64,000 nucleotides of DNA from Gemmata massiliana. Lineage in GTDB: Bacteria > Planctomycetota > Planctomycetia > Gemmatales > Gemmataceae. The position numbers were made by a program, and so were the translations under genes. The stretch is from contig NZ_LR593886.1 of the NCBI RefSeq assembly GCF_901538265.1, positions 9,879,738 through 9,943,737 on the forward strand. Reading direction: 5' to 3'. Shown here one piece after another: positions 1-9,338 of the stretch (its first letter is position 1; each line of letters opens with the position of its first letter). Below the pieces are notes generated by a model, which worked only from the letters and a program-made list of their open reading frames with translations, made no database searches and was not told where the DNA came from.

Positions 1-422
1 CCCGGCTTGTGGATCATCGCAATCAGTTCCGGCGGAAGTGTTTTGGGCACAGCCGCTTTGAACGGGCCGGCCGGTGCCGCCGGGATCACATTCGCGCTGG
101 TTGGAACTTCGGGCGGTTGCGGTGCGCGGGGTGGCTCAGGTTTTGTGGTGCCGATCTCGGGAGGAATACTGGATGGTGTGGGCGCTGGTGGTGTCAGAGG
201 GACGGATTGCGGTGAAACTTCGACACCGACAACGTCTTCGACAAAACTCATCCGCACGTCCGGATCGGCTGACGCGCGCGTGTTGATTGCGACTTCGCGT
301 GTTTTGTGTTCGTTGGAACGCAACAGAACGAAAAGCACGCCCGCAACGGCAACGTGAATGGCGACAGATACGCACACCGCCCAGCGAAAGGCGACACGAG
401 TCGAGTGGGGGCGCGGCCTCAT
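1..422 (-). CDS. Membrane-anchored proline-rich (TonB-like) protein, N-terminal part
   Basis: The reading frame opens at ATG 422 and runs leftward off the window edge, so only about 140 residues are visible. A basic start (MRPRPHSTRVAFRW) is followed by one hydrophobic segment at about residues 15-35. Then comes a stretch rich in Pro, Ala, Thr and Glu (PLTPPAPTPSS, KPEPPRAPQPPEVP). This layout, a cytoplasmic anchor with a rigid Pro-rich periplasmic linker, is typical of TonB or of other envelope-spanning anchors. The C-terminal domain that would decide is outside the window. The gene lies 101 bp downstream of the kinase on the same strand and could be cotranscribed with it. The frame is well supported; the function is only suggested by composition. 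Confidence 0.65.
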   Translation of the reverse strand, partial: MRPRPHSTRVAFRWAVCVSVAIHVAVAGVLFVLLRSNEHKTREVAINTRASADPDVRMSFVEDVVGVEVSPQSVPLTPPAPTPSSIPPEIGTTKPEPPRAPQPPEVPTSANVIPAAPAGPFKAAVPKTLPPELIAMIHKP

Positions 423-523
423 GGCCCGCGGAATATCGATGCGGGCGAAAAAAGGGAAGGCCGAAGCGAACGATTGAACGATTTTTCTGGGACGCGAGTG
501 TCGAGGTTCCGACCCAAAATGGG

Positions 524-3500
524 TCAGTTCTTCGTGGCGTTGCGTTGTTGAATGACGGCCTCGCGCACTTTGGCGAAATCCGGATCGCGCCGGTTGACTG
601 CTTCCCACTCCGGGGTAGCGAGTGCGCCCGCGTCATGGAACCCTTCGTTGATCGCCTTTCGCAGCGCGGCCACGGCCTTCTTCGCGTCGCTGATCTTGGC
701 CGAATCGGTTCCCCGTGACGCGGCGGCGCACCCGGCGAACGTGTTTGCGATCGCAAACAAATCCTCAGCGGTCTTCGCGTAGCGCGCCAGTTCGTAAGCG
801 ACCGCGGCGGCTTCGGGCGGGTGGTCCGCACGCACTTCGAGCGTCGCGACCATCCGCAGCGCCAGAATCCGCGTGGAGTCGTATTTCTTGTCGGCGAGAT
901 TCTGAGGGTTGCTCAGACCGACCTTCACCGCCTCCAGAAACACGAGTTTCTCGTTCGCGAGTTGGGCGACCGGGCCGAGCAGCGGATCGTCTTTCATTCG
1001 TTGCACTTCGCTCAGCGCCTGCTCGTACCAGTCCTTCGCGGTGGACAGTTGCCGTATCTCGGCGTTGATGTCGCCGCACCGGATCAGCGCGAGCGCGAGC
1101 CGGCGCTGGCCGGCCTTGGTGCGCGTGTCCGCGTTACCCTTGAGCGCGAGCCATAGCGTGATCGCGCTGCGCGCGGACGCGAGCGCCTGGGGGCCGTTAC
1201 CGAGGGTCGCGTAGAACCCGGCGAGCCGCTCCCACGCGGTCGCCTCTTCTTCTTTCGCTTGGAAGTTCTTCTCGTCGAGCCGCGCGAGTTTCTGGAACCG
1301 GTCCAGCGAACTCTGCCACACGATGAGGGCGCCCGTGGGGTGGCCGTCGTTGGCGAGCACCTGGCCCCATTTGCCGTAAGCCAGGGCGACGTCGCGCTGG
1401 GCTTGCGCACTACCCGGGTTGGCGGCGGCGAGGCCCACGAGCATCTTCGTGGATCGGCTCGCGAGCTTGTTAGCCGGAACGGGTTTCCCATCCGCGCAGT
1501 GTGCGTCCGCCTGTTTGTACAGCGTCACCGCGAGGGCGCGCGTCACGGTCGCACACCCCTCGTCTTTGCCGCCCAATTCCTCAAGAATTCCCGCACCCTT
1601 CTGAAACGCGATTACGGCCCCCTTGGGGTCTTTGAGAGCGAGTTTGCAATCGCCGATGTACTCCCAACCGTGTGCGAGCTCGAACCGGGCCGCAGCGCTC
1701 TCGGTGTCGAGTTCCTGGAGCGCCTTCAGAAACGCAAACGATGCCTCGTACTCCGCCAAAGCGTCTTTGGTGTAGCCGTTAGCGAGAAGGGCATCGCCGT
1801 GGCGCTGGCGCGCGAGCGCGAGGTCGCGTTGAGCCTTCGCCGATTTGGAGTCGATCGCTTCGAGCGCCAGGCACGCTTCCTTTCCCTTTTTGGTGTTTGT
1901 GAAGGCCGTCGCTAAATCGCCGGTGCGAATTTGGACGTGCCCGAGCCGGCCCCACAGGAGCGCGCGATCGGCGGCGGCGCCCGCGTTCTGCGGATCGAGC
2001 ACAATCAATTCATCCAGAACCCGAACCCCGTCGTCGTAATCCCTGGCGGCCGCGCTCATTAGCGCGCAGTCAAAGTGAACTTCTCCCAGCCGGGCGTATG
2101 CGTCCGCGAGTTCGCGCCGAACGTCGGCCCGGTCGCGGGGAAATTGGGGCGCGAGTTCGCCCCGCAATTTCAGGCACCGCACCGCGTTCGCATTGGCACC
2201 AACGGTATCCCCGGTATGGAGTTGCAGGCCCGCGAGTGCGTCGAGACTGTCCGCGAACTCGCGCTGGCGATCGAGGCTCGCGGACGGCTGTCCGGATAGT
2301 TCCTTGCGATAGGCTAAGGCGCGCTCGCAGTCTTCTACCGCTTTGCCGATTTCCCCACGCTCTTTGAGAATCTGCGACCGGCGGGCGAGGGCCGCGGCGA
2401 GGTCTTGCTGGGCAACGGTATCGCTCTTGTCCGCGGCCAGAGCCTCGAAAATGGTGACCGCTTCGTTGATCGCACCGAGCGCGGACTTTGTGTCACCCGC
2501 TTGAACGTGAATGCCAGCCAGCTTGTCGAGCGACCGGGCGAGATCGCGGTTCGCAGCGCGGAGATCGGTCGCACGTGCCTCTGGGGTGCGTGCGTCGCCC
2601 ATTTCTGTTGCGAGCTGCTTCACGTCTCGGGCGATCTTCACCGACTCCAGGAACCGCTCGCGCGCCTGGGTCGTTTCGCCCACGAGCTGGTACACTTCGC
2701 CCATTTGTCGGTGCGCGGACACCAGCGTGCGGTCGGCCCCGATGTCGCCCTCGACCTTACCCTCGATAAGCTTTTTGAGGCCGTCGGTCGCGTTCAGCAG
2801 CAGCGTCTTCCGAATCGCCTGCATCCCGGCGCGGTCGGCGAGCTTCTTGTCGATGTCGTGAACGAGCGTGTTGTACGCTTCGACCGCCTTTTCGTAACGC
2901 GACCGGGCCACGTCTCGGGCTAGCCCAACGCGGACTTTTTCGGCCTCAGTCTTTTCTTTCTCCTTGGTGACCTGCACGAGCGCTTTGGCCGTCTCTTTCT
3001 CCTGCGCAGTCACCTTGTCGCGTTCCGCGGCCGTTTCCTTTTCCTTCTCGGTCACGAGGTCGAGCGCCTTCTGCGTGCTCTTGCGCCCCTCGTTCACGGC
3101 CCAGGCGATCCCCCCCGCCGCAAGTACGCCGGCGATGAGTAGCGACACCCCGGTCGCGATCCGAGCCGGGTGCCGGCGCGCCCAGCGCGCGAGGCGCGCG
3201 GTGAGTGGATCGCGGTACGCACTCACCGGTTCGTCGGAGAGCCACCGCTCTACGTCAACCGCCAGGTCCAGCGCGGTCGCGTAGCGGTCGTTCTGGTTCA
3301 GCGCCATCGCCTTGCGGCAAATCGCGTCGAGCGGTTTCGGGCACTCGGTGTTCACTGTGCCCGGCGGATCGAACGTGCCGCGCCGCACGAGTTCGATCGT
3401 CTCCAGCGCGCTCTTCCCCACGAACGGCGCGCGGCCGGCGAGGATGACGAACAGCGTGGCGCCGAGCGAGTACACGTCCGCACGCGGACCGACCTTATCG

Positions 3501-4690
3501 AGTTCCCCGGCCGCCTGCTCGGGCGGCATGTACGACGGCGTACCAACGGCGGTCCCGGCCATCGTCATGTGCGACGGGAGGTCGGTCGCTTCGGGGTCGT
3601 GGCGGAACCCGGCCTCGGCGTTGGCCCGCATGATGCGGTCGAAATCGGGGCCGTCCGACAACGACTTCGCCAATCCCCAGTCCACCACGAGCACTTCACC
3701 GAACTTGCCGACCATCACGTTCGCCGGCTTGATGTCGCGGTGAATGATCCCCTTGTCGTGCGCGTAGGCAATGGCCTTGCACACGTAAACGAAGCGCGAC
3801 AACAGGTTGCGGAACGCGACCGTGCGCGGAACGTCCTTTTCGCTCGGCGCGGGGGCCGGAGTTGCGCTGGGTTCGGCCGACTTCGATTCGCCCTTCTCGG
3901 TCTTCTCGGTCTTTTCGGCCCCCGATCCCTTAGCCGCGTTCGTGCCGTAGTAACGGTCGATTTCGTCTTTGAGCGTTTCACCGCGGATGAACCGCATCGC
4001 GTAAACGGGCCGCCCGCGGGCGTCGTTCACGAGACCGAAGACGGGCACCACGCCGGGGTGATCGAGGCGGGCCGTGAGTTCGGCTTCCGTCAGGAACCGG
4101 CGCCGGCTGCCCGGGTCGTCGGCGTAGCGCGACTTGATGCGCTTGACCGCGACCTCGCGGTTCAGTTCGGTGTCGCGCGCGGTGAAGACCTCGCCCAACC
4201 CGCCGCTCGCGTGCAACCCCCGGAGCGCGAACCGGCCGACCATCGTGCCGCTCGTTTGCGGCGCAAGGTTCGGCACGCTCGGCCCAGTGGACACGGAAAC
4301 GGGCGCGGTGTCGTGCGACAGGTCGCCAGAAATCCCACCAGAGATCGCGCCCGACGCGACGGTGCGGCCCGGAGGGGACGGTAGCGTCGCCCCGGGTTCC
4401 GCGACGTTCGAGCCGATCACCGTACCGGCGTCGGGGGCCGAACGCGCGCTCGCGATCTGGGTCACGTCCACGTCGTCGTTCGTGTCCCCTCGTGCCACGG
4501 GGCCAGCGGCGGAATCGAGGGTCGCGTCGGCGTCGGGCATCACGGGGTGCGCGAGCGTCGCGTCCGGAGCCCCCTGAAACGTTGGGGGAGGCGTAATAGC
4601 GGCAACCGGCGCCTCCGCGCGGGCGCCTTGTGGCGCTGCGCCCGGCAATAACGTCGGCTCGACCTCGTCCGGGTCGCTTGGCGAAGCCAT
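524..4690 (-). CDS. Membrane Ser/Thr protein kinase with long TPR-type sensor region
   Basis: Predicted transmembrane Ser/Thr kinase of 1388 aa. Residues 1-150 are a disordered tail rich in Ala, Pro, Asp and Thr. The kinase domain spans about 153-490: a Gly-rich loop (HASGGLGEVF), catalytic Lys in VAVKRIK near 184, the catalytic loop HRDIKPAN (317-324), DWG in place of DFG (338-340) and the activation-segment end GTPSYMPPEQ. A charged Lys/Glu insert of about 40 residues (250-288) lies before the catalytic loop. A single transmembrane helix at about 510-532 is followed by a coiled coil (540-610) and then about 750 residues of helical repeats of TPR character (repeated A..Y..A/AL..L patterns), presumably periplasmic and sensing or scaffolding. 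The start at 4690 follows a GGAGGA SD. DWG replacing DFG keeps the metal-binding Asp. The substrate is unknown. Confidence 0.9.
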   Translation of the reverse strand: MASPSDPDEVEPTLLPGAAPQGARAEAPVAAITPPPTFQGAPDATLAHPVMPDADATLDSAAGPVARGDTNDDVDVTQIASARSAPDAGTVIGSNVAEPGATLPSPPGRTVASGAISGGISGDLSHDTAPVSVSTGPSVPNLAPQTSGTMVGRFALRGLHASGGLGEVFTARDTELNREVAVKRIKSRYADDPGSRRRFLTEAELTARLDHPGVVPVFGLVNDARGRPVYAMRFIRGETLKDEIDRYYGTNAAKGSGAEKTEKTEKGESKSAEPSATPAPAPSEKDVPRTVAFRNLLSRFVYVCKAIAYAHDKGIIHRDIKPANVMVGKFGEVLVVDWGLAKSLSDGPDFDRIMRANAEAGFRHDPEATDLPSHMTMAGTAVGTPSYMPPEQAAGELDKVGPRADVYSLGATLFVILAGRAPFVGKSALETIELVRRGTFDPPGTVNTECPKPLDAICRKAMALNQNDRYATALDLAVDVERWLSDEPVSAYRDPLTARLARWARRHPARIATGVSLLIAGVLAAGGIAWAVNEGRKSTQKALDLVTEKEKETAAERDKVTAQEKETAKALVQVTKEKEKTEAEKVRVGLARDVARSRYEKAVEAYNTLVHDIDKKLADRAGMQAIRKTLLLNATDGLKKLIEGKVEGDIGADRTLVSAHRQMGEVYQLVGETTQARERFLESVKIARDVKQLATEMGDARTPEARATDLRAANRDLARSLDKLAGIHVQAGDTKSALGAINEAVTIFEALAADKSDTVAQQDLAAALARRSQILKERGEIGKAVEDCERALAYRKELSGQPSASLDRQREFADSLDALAGLQLHTGDTVGANANAVRCLKLRGELAPQFPRDRADVRRELADAYARLGEVHFDCALMSAAARDYDDGVRVLDELIVLDPQNAGAAADRALLWGRLGHVQIRTGDLATAFTNTKKGKEACLALEAIDSKSAKAQRDLALARQRHGDALLANGYTKDALAEYEASFAFLKALQELDTESAAARFELAHGWEYIGDCKLALKDPKGAVIAFQKGAGILEELGGKDEGCATVTRALAVTLYKQADAHCADGKPVPANKLASRSTKMLVGLAAANPGSAQAQRDVALAYGKWGQVLANDGHPTGALIVWQSSLDRFQKLARLDEKNFQAKEEEATAWERLAGFYATLGNGPQALASARSAITLWLALKGNADTRTKAGQRRLALALIRCGDINAEIRQLSTAKDWYEQALSEVQRMKDDPLLGPVAQLANEKLVFLEAVKVGLSNPQNLADKKYDSTRILALRMVATLEVRADHPPEAAAVAYELARYAKTAEDLFAIANTFAGCAAASRGTDSAKISDAKKAVAALRKAINEGFHDAGALATPEWEAVNRRDPDFAKVREAVIQQRNATKN

Positions 4691-5128
4691 ATCGACAATC
4701 CTCCGGGTGGAGGTGATTACGGGAACTGTTAGCGTAACCTTTCGCGGACCGATCGGGAACGGCAGCGGGTTAGAAAGAGTGGGGAAATGGGAAGTTTGGA
4801 CGGGCGCGACAAAACACCACCAGTGAATACGTAACCGCTGCCCCTGTCGCCAATTGAGTCAAGGTTTAAGTTGAGCGACTAAAGCAGGAGGCGAGAGGGC
4901 ATTGGACAGGCCCAACCGCATTACAACGCGGTGGCTCGCCCGAGCCAGCAGTATTCGTAGCCGTCACAGATTTGGTGTTGCAGACATAGTATACGAATGT
5001 TAATATTTTAGGGAATTGCCTTTACGGGGTAGGGTCCGCTTAGTCGGGTATCCGCAGAAAACATGATGAGCGTGCCAAGCCCCAAGTCGGTGGCTCTCGG
5101 TGACCACACAGGGAAGCCAACCCGAAAG

Positions 5129-5240
5129 GTTAGCGTTTGTTAGCCGCCAACCCTAACCATCTGAAAAATAAGGAGATCCGCACTGCGGGAACGCCCATAG
5201 TGCGGATGAGGCGGGGTGTCAATGTTAGCGTTTGTTAGCC
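5129..5240. repeat. Two identical 17 bp GTTAGC-type direct repeats
   Basis: The 17-mer GTTAGCGTTTGTTAGCC occurs at 5129-5145 and exactly again at 5224-5240, 95 bp apart. Each copy is itself a direct repeat of GTTAGC with a 10 bp period, about one helical turn, which suits a protein bound along one DNA face. The first copy also faces CTAACC at 5152-5157, which makes an inverted arrangement. Related copies occur at 63303-63319 and 63435-63451. The function is unknown. Confidence 0.6.
5170..5207 (-). terminator. Probable intrinsic terminator after rho
   Basis: ATCCGCACT (5176-5184) pairs perfectly with AGTGCGGAT (5199-5207), and an inner GGG/CCC pair extends the stem. Read on the minus strand, the hairpin is followed by CTCCTTATTTTT. 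It lies about 120 bp beyond the rho stop codon. Confidence 0.45.
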
Positions 5241-5326
5241 GAAACGCGATAACGGCTCGGGAAAAAACACCGATACAATACTGAACAATCATTCAATTCA
5301 AATACCGATCAGTATCTTGCGCCGCG

Positions 5327-6484
5327 TCAGCGTCCCATTTTGCCCATCTGCATGAGGAACTCGGCGTTGGACTTGGTCTTCGCCAACCGCGTGACCAACC
5401 CCTCCATCGCCTCGACCGGTTTCTGCTGCATGAGACTGCGGCGCAGGAGCGTGATCTGATCTAGCATCTCCGCCGACAGGAGCCGTTCTTCCTTCCGCGT
5501 CCCGGACGCGCCGAGGTCGATCGCGGGGTACACGCGGCGCTCGGCCAGCGCCCGGTTCAGCACCAGTTCCATGTTCCCGGTGCCCTTGAACTCCTGGAAG
5601 ATCACCTCATCCATGCGGCTGCCAGTTTCGATGAGCGCGGTGCCCAAGATGGTGAGGGTACCGCCCTCCTCGAACGCACGGGCCGCGCCGAACAGGCGCT
5701 TCGGCACATCAAGCGCCTTGCTGTCCACGCCGCCGCTCATCGTGCGCCCGCTGCCGGCCGTCTTGTTGTACGCGCGGGCCAACCGGGTCAGGCTGTCGAG
5801 CAGCACGAGCGCGTCCTTCCCCTGCTCCGTCAGGCGCTTTGCGCGCTCCACCACCAGTTCCGCGAGCCGCGTGTGGTTGGCGGTGTTCTGGTCGGAACTG
5901 GACGCGATCACCTCGACCGGCGGCGGGGTTGCAGGGGCACCTTCGGTCGCCTTGCGGACGATGTTCCGCTTGATGTCGGTCACCTCCTCGGGCCGCTCGT
6001 CCACGAGCAGGATCATGAGGTGAACGTTCGGGTGGTTGGCGAGAACTGCCTGTGCGATGTGCGTGAGGAGGACCGTTTTGCCCGAGCGCGGCGGGGCCAC
6101 GATCAACCCCCGCTGCCCCATCCCGATGGGCGTGAACATGTCCATCACGCGCGTGGTAAGCGGTTCCGGGCCAGTTTCGAGCCGGAGCCACTTCGTGGGG
6201 TCAACGGGGGTAAGTTCGTCCCAGGCGCGGCGGCGGAACAGCTTCGGGTCCGCGCCCTCAATCTCGGTCACGGTCGCGAGCCGCGGACCCGATCCGCGCC
6301 GCGGCGGTTCGAGCGTGCCGCCGAGCATCACCCCTTCGGCGAGGTTCAGCTTGTTGATGAGCGGCCCCGGGACGTAGGCGTCGTTCGGCGTAGGGGTGTA
6401 GTTCTTAGCGGGGTTACGGAGGAACCCGTGCCCCCGTGGGTGCATCTCCAGCACGCCCAGCGCGCTGTTGCGAGGATCAGACAT
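5327..6484 (-). CDS. rho: Transcription termination factor Rho
   Basis: RNA-dependent hexameric helicase that ends transcription at C-rich sites. The protein is 385 aa, shorter than E. coli Rho (419). The N-terminal helical domain is short, while the RNA-binding fold and the ATPase core are complete. Visible features are Walker A APPRSGKT (130-137), LLVDERPEEVTD (about 159-170), Walker B around DALVLLDSLTRLARAYN (224-240), the Q-loop/R-loop region AGSGRTMSGGVDSKAL (about 243-258) and the arginine-finger stretch LGASGTRKEERLL (about 324-336). It stands alone, with large gaps on both sides. A terminator-like hairpin follows downstream. Rho genes are often autoregulated, but nothing specific is visible here. 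Confidence 0.97.
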   Translation of the reverse strand: MSDPRNSALGVLEMHPRGHGFLRNPAKNYTPTPNDAYVPGPLINKLNLAEGVMLGGTLEPPRRGSGPRLATVTEIEGADPKLFRRRAWDELTPVDPTKWLRLETGPEPLTTRVMDMFTPIGMGQRGLIVAPPRSGKTVLLTHIAQAVLANHPNVHLMILLVDERPEEVTDIKRNIVRKATEGAPATPPPVEVIASSSDQNTANHTRLAELVVERAKRLTEQGKDALVLLDSLTRLARAYNKTAGSGRTMSGGVDSKALDVPKRLFGAARAFEEGGTLTILGTALIETGSRMDEVIFQEFKGTGNMELVLNRALAERRVYPAIDLGASGTRKEERLLSAEMLDQITLLRRSLMQQKPVEAMEGLVTRLAKTKSNAEFLMQMGKMGR

Positions 6485-7042
6485 GCGGAAGCTCTACTCT
6501 CGTACAGGAACCGGGCACCCGGATCGGAGCCGAGTGCAGCGGAAACAGACAGCCAAGAGGAAAAACGACAGTATCGACCGCGGGACGGGTGCGAGCGTTT
6601 TCTCGGCAAGTGGGAGAGATTCTAACCCCCATTGTGGCCAAACGCGAGAGAGAAACAACGGGAGTTTGCGGATATCGAACCCGACCAAAGATCCACTCCG
6701 TTATGCTCCTCGATACGCGCGCACTTGAACAAAGAAAATTCCTCAGCACTCCGTTCCGACCTCGGCGCCCCGAACCGAGCGCATCTCGATGACACGACAC
6801 ATGAAACCGTTTTCGGCGGCGGTGGTGGTTTCGTTACTGATCGATGAATACTCGAAAACGCTCTCACATTAGCGTGGCCATGAGCGCGACGCCATGTATC
6901 TTGGACCTCCACAGATCCGACGCACATAAGAGCACGCTCGAAGACTCGACGAGCGACCTTTACACTCACGATCTCTTTCAGTCTCGATCAGGTCTTTTGT
7001 TTTCGGCCCAATCACCTTCTCGCACTGGGATTCCGGAACACT
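6485..7042. other. Divergent intergenic region between rho and a serine hydrolase
   Basis: This is a 558 bp gap between two genes that start away from each other, so it should contain both promoters. The short frames inside it have no SD and a composition unlike the neighbours. No repeat or strong hairpin was noticed. Confidence 0.5.
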
Positions 7043-8365
7043 ATGCACCATTTCTCGCGCCGCTCATTTCTCGCCTCCACTGCGCTCATTGCAACGGGGG
7101 GCCTCAGCCCCTCATTTGCCCGAACCCCAGATGTCCCCATGACGGGGACCACTAGCGAGAACCTCACCCCGTTCGACCAACTGTTTGCAGACTTCATTAC
7201 CGACCACAAGATCCCGGGGGCCTCGGTCGCGATCACACGAACCGGCAAACTCGTCTACGCCCGCGGATTTGGGTACGCCAAAGTCGCGAAGAAGGTCGAA
7301 GTTCAGCCCGACGCCCCCTTTCGCATCGCGAGCGTTTCCAAGCCGATCACCGGCGCCGCGGTCGTGGCGCTCGCCGAACAGGGCAAAGTGAAGTTTGATG
7401 ATCCGGTGCTCAAATACATGAAGCTCGACCCGTTTCTGCCCGGCGGGGCGAAAATCGATGAGCGGTGGGCGAAAATCACCGTCCGGCAGTGCCTCCAGCA
7501 CACCGGCGGTTGGGACCGCGACAAGCAGGGCGGGTTCGACCCGATCGCGACCCCGTGCCGGATCGCCCGTGAGATGAAGCTCCCGACCGAGGCACCGACC
7601 CCGAACGACATCGTGCGGTATATGCTGGGGCGCCCGCTCGATTTCGCGCCCGGCAGCAAGATGGTCTACTCGAACCTCGGCTACCTCGTCCTCGGGCGCG
7701 TGATCGAGGCCGTCACGGGCCAGAAGTACGAAGCGTGGGTCCAGAAGAACGTTCTTGCCCCGGCGGGCGCTCGGGGCATGTCGCTGGGGCGCGGGGTGCC
7801 GGAAAAACGGGCAAAGGGCGAGGTGTGCTACTACGACTCGAAGAAGCGCACCGGGCGGTGCCTGTACGCGCCGCGCGCCGGCGATCAGGTACCGCGGCCC
7901 GACGGCGCGGACAACATCGAAGGGTTCGAGGCACACGGCGGTTGGATCGGGTCGGCGGTTGATCTGGTACGGTTCGCAGCCGCGTTCGATTATGACAAGA
8001 AATCCCCAGTTCTCTCCACGAAGGCGATCACCGAAATGTGGGCGCGGCCCGACGGCGACGCGGGTTTTGGTACCGACAAACAACCCCGGGACGCCTATTA
8101 CGGCTGTGGGTGGAGCGTGCGCCCTGTGGGCAAGACGGGCAAAGCCAACACGTGGCACAACGGACTGATCCCCGGGACCAGTTCGCTCCTTGTCCGCCGG
8201 TGGGACGGCCTAAACTGGGCCGTGTTGTTTAATACCGACGCGACCGCCGGGGGGCAACAGCCGTCCGCGCTCATCGATGAGTTGATGCACACCACTGCCG
8301 GAACCGTGAAGCAGTGGCCCGAAAGCGATTTGTTTGAAAAATTCTCACCGCGCGAAAAGAAGTAA
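7043..8365 (+). CDS. Exported beta-lactamase-fold serine hydrolase
   Basis: Class C beta-lactamase/DD-peptidase-fold hydrolase of 440 aa. The N-terminus (MHHFSRRSFLASTALIATGG) looks like a Tat-type signal with an RRSF core, so export in folded form is likely. The catalytic pieces are present: S-V-S-K at 97-100 (nucleophile Ser97, Lys100), Y-S-N at 209-211, and a third-motif HNG in WHNGLIPG near the C-terminus, where true beta-lactamases have KTG. HNG/HxG is usual in esterase-like and peptidase-like members, so antibiotic hydrolysis should not be assumed. The substrate may be a peptide or an ester. It is monocistronic. Confidence 0.88.
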   Translation: MHHFSRRSFLASTALIATGGLSPSFARTPDVPMTGTTSENLTPFDQLFADFITDHKIPGASVAITRTGKLVYARGFGYAKVAKKVEVQPDAPFRIASVSKPITGAAVVALAEQGKVKFDDPVLKYMKLDPFLPGGAKIDERWAKITVRQCLQHTGGWDRDKQGGFDPIATPCRIAREMKLPTEAPTPNDIVRYMLGRPLDFAPGSKMVYSNLGYLVLGRVIEAVTGQKYEAWVQKNVLAPAGARGMSLGRGVPEKRAKGEVCYYDSKKRTGRCLYAPRAGDQVPRPDGADNIEGFEAHGGWIGSAVDLVRFAAAFDYDKKSPVLSTKAITEMWARPDGDAGFGTDKQPRDAYYGCGWSVRPVGKTGKANTWHNGLIPGTSSLLVRRWDGLNWAVLFNTDATAGGQQPSALIDELMHTTAGTVKQWPESDLFEKFSPREKK

Positions 8366-8617
8366 GGTCACTGACGTCAATGAGATGACACCGAATCGCT
8401 CCGGTGGGCGATTCGGCTGTTGTTCGCGCGCGCCCCTTGGTAAACTGAAATCGCATACAATCGAGAAAATTTTCCGACCAACGGAGCTGTTCGGGACAAG
8501 TAATTAGTGTAGAGAGTGGTGTGAAATTGTGCGGCGGGGTAAATGCCCCCACACCACTAACGAACAATAAGCACTACCGCCGCAAACGCTCCGTAACCTC
8601 TTGCCCGAGGGCTGGAT

Positions 8618-9115
8618 ATGCGACCTCTCCAGTTCCTGAAACAACACCCGATTGCTGCGCTCGGCGTGCTCGCTCTCGTGTTTGCAGTGTGGATCGGCAT
8701 GGATCTTCGCAAACCGAACTCCGAGTCGACTGAAACCGCCCCTTTCCCGGTGGGAACTGCTTTTTTGACGAAACGTTTCCCGGCCCCGCCGGAATTTGAG
8801 TACTCAAAACCAACGCCACAAGGAACGGCTCAGGTTCTGCCAAAACTCAAACCGGGAATGACCCGCATCGAAGTCGAGGGGCTTGTCGGTGCGCCCGTTT
8901 CCAGCGACGTCCATCCCGCAATGGTGGCAGGCGGACGGATCACGTATCACACGGCATACGAGGCAGACCTCGAACCGCTCTCCACGGTGCGCCCGATCCG
9001 GCACACTAAAGTGATCGGCCCAGCGCCGCCTCGCACATTGGTCACGTTAGAGTTTGATGCCACCAAACCCGGGCACCCGCTGGTCGAAATCCACTATCCC
9101 GACCCGCTGTTCTGA
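8618..9115 (+). CDS. Small membrane-anchored BamE/SmpA-like protein
   Basis: Protein of 165 aa with one N-terminal transmembrane segment (about residues 11-30) and a periplasmic remainder. The stretch LKPGMTRIEVEGLVGAP (about 85-101) matches the helix-turn signature of the BamE/SmpA/OmlA fold (L..Gm....v...lG.P). There is no lipobox Cys, so it is anchored by a helix, not as a lipoprotein. The C-terminal half has alternating beta-type residues and ends in IHYPDPLF. It lies upstream of secA but has its own terminator. A role in outer-envelope assembly is only a guess from the fold. Confidence 0.6.
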   Translation: MRPLQFLKQHPIAALGVLALVFAVWIGMDLRKPNSESTETAPFPVGTAFLTKRFPAPPEFEYSKPTPQGTAQVLPKLKPGMTRIEVEGLVGAPVSSDVHPAMVAGGRITYHTAYEADLEPLSTVRPIRHTKVIGPAPPRTLVTLEFDATKPGHPLVEIHYPDPLF

Positions 9116-9138
9116 TCCACAAGTTGCACAACTCACCC

Positions 9139-9165
9139 GCCGCCGGCGATGTCCGGCGGCTTTTT
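9139..9165 (+). terminator. Intrinsic terminator after the BamE-like gene
   Basis: GCCGCCGG (9139-9146) pairs perfectly with CCGGCGGC (9153-9160) around a 6-nt loop, directly followed by TTTTT. This is a textbook rho-independent terminator 24 bp past the stop at 9115. Confidence 0.88.
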
Positions 9166-9338
9166 CGTCCCATTACAATTAGCTCCGCCCGCGCCGATTG
9201 TGTCGGTTCTGCCGACGGCGCGAGCGGTCCGTATTGACCCATTTTTCCACGCTTCTTAGATTGGGAGTCTGGCGGGGTCCGCGGGCACCGGAGCGACGCG
9301 CAGCCCGGCGCGGGCATTCACGCTATGGGAGTTTGACA

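Larger units (their letters stand above)
4691..5326. other. Intergenic region with repeats and hairpins, no gene seen
   Basis: This 636 bp gap separates the kinase start from the end of rho, both on the minus strand. No convincing reading frame was found. It holds two identical 17 bp copies of a GTTAGC direct-repeat motif (5129-5145 and 5224-5240), a strong hairpin between them (5176-5207), and a possible three-helix fold at 4890-4940. The stretch at about 4985-5015 is AT-rich and could hold a promoter for the kinase, but no defined -35/-10 pair can be claimed. Confidence 0.6.

Noticed and set aside
3170-4384. 404-codon plus-strand frame inside the kinase gene
   Set aside because: Complement of the kinase domain, dominated by Arg and His, so not a gene.
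9198-9338. Longer secA N-terminus
   Set aside because: The frame is open, but no SD precedes the upstream codon, and the extra residues do not look like a SecA N-terminus; ATG 9339 has GGGAG at good spacing.
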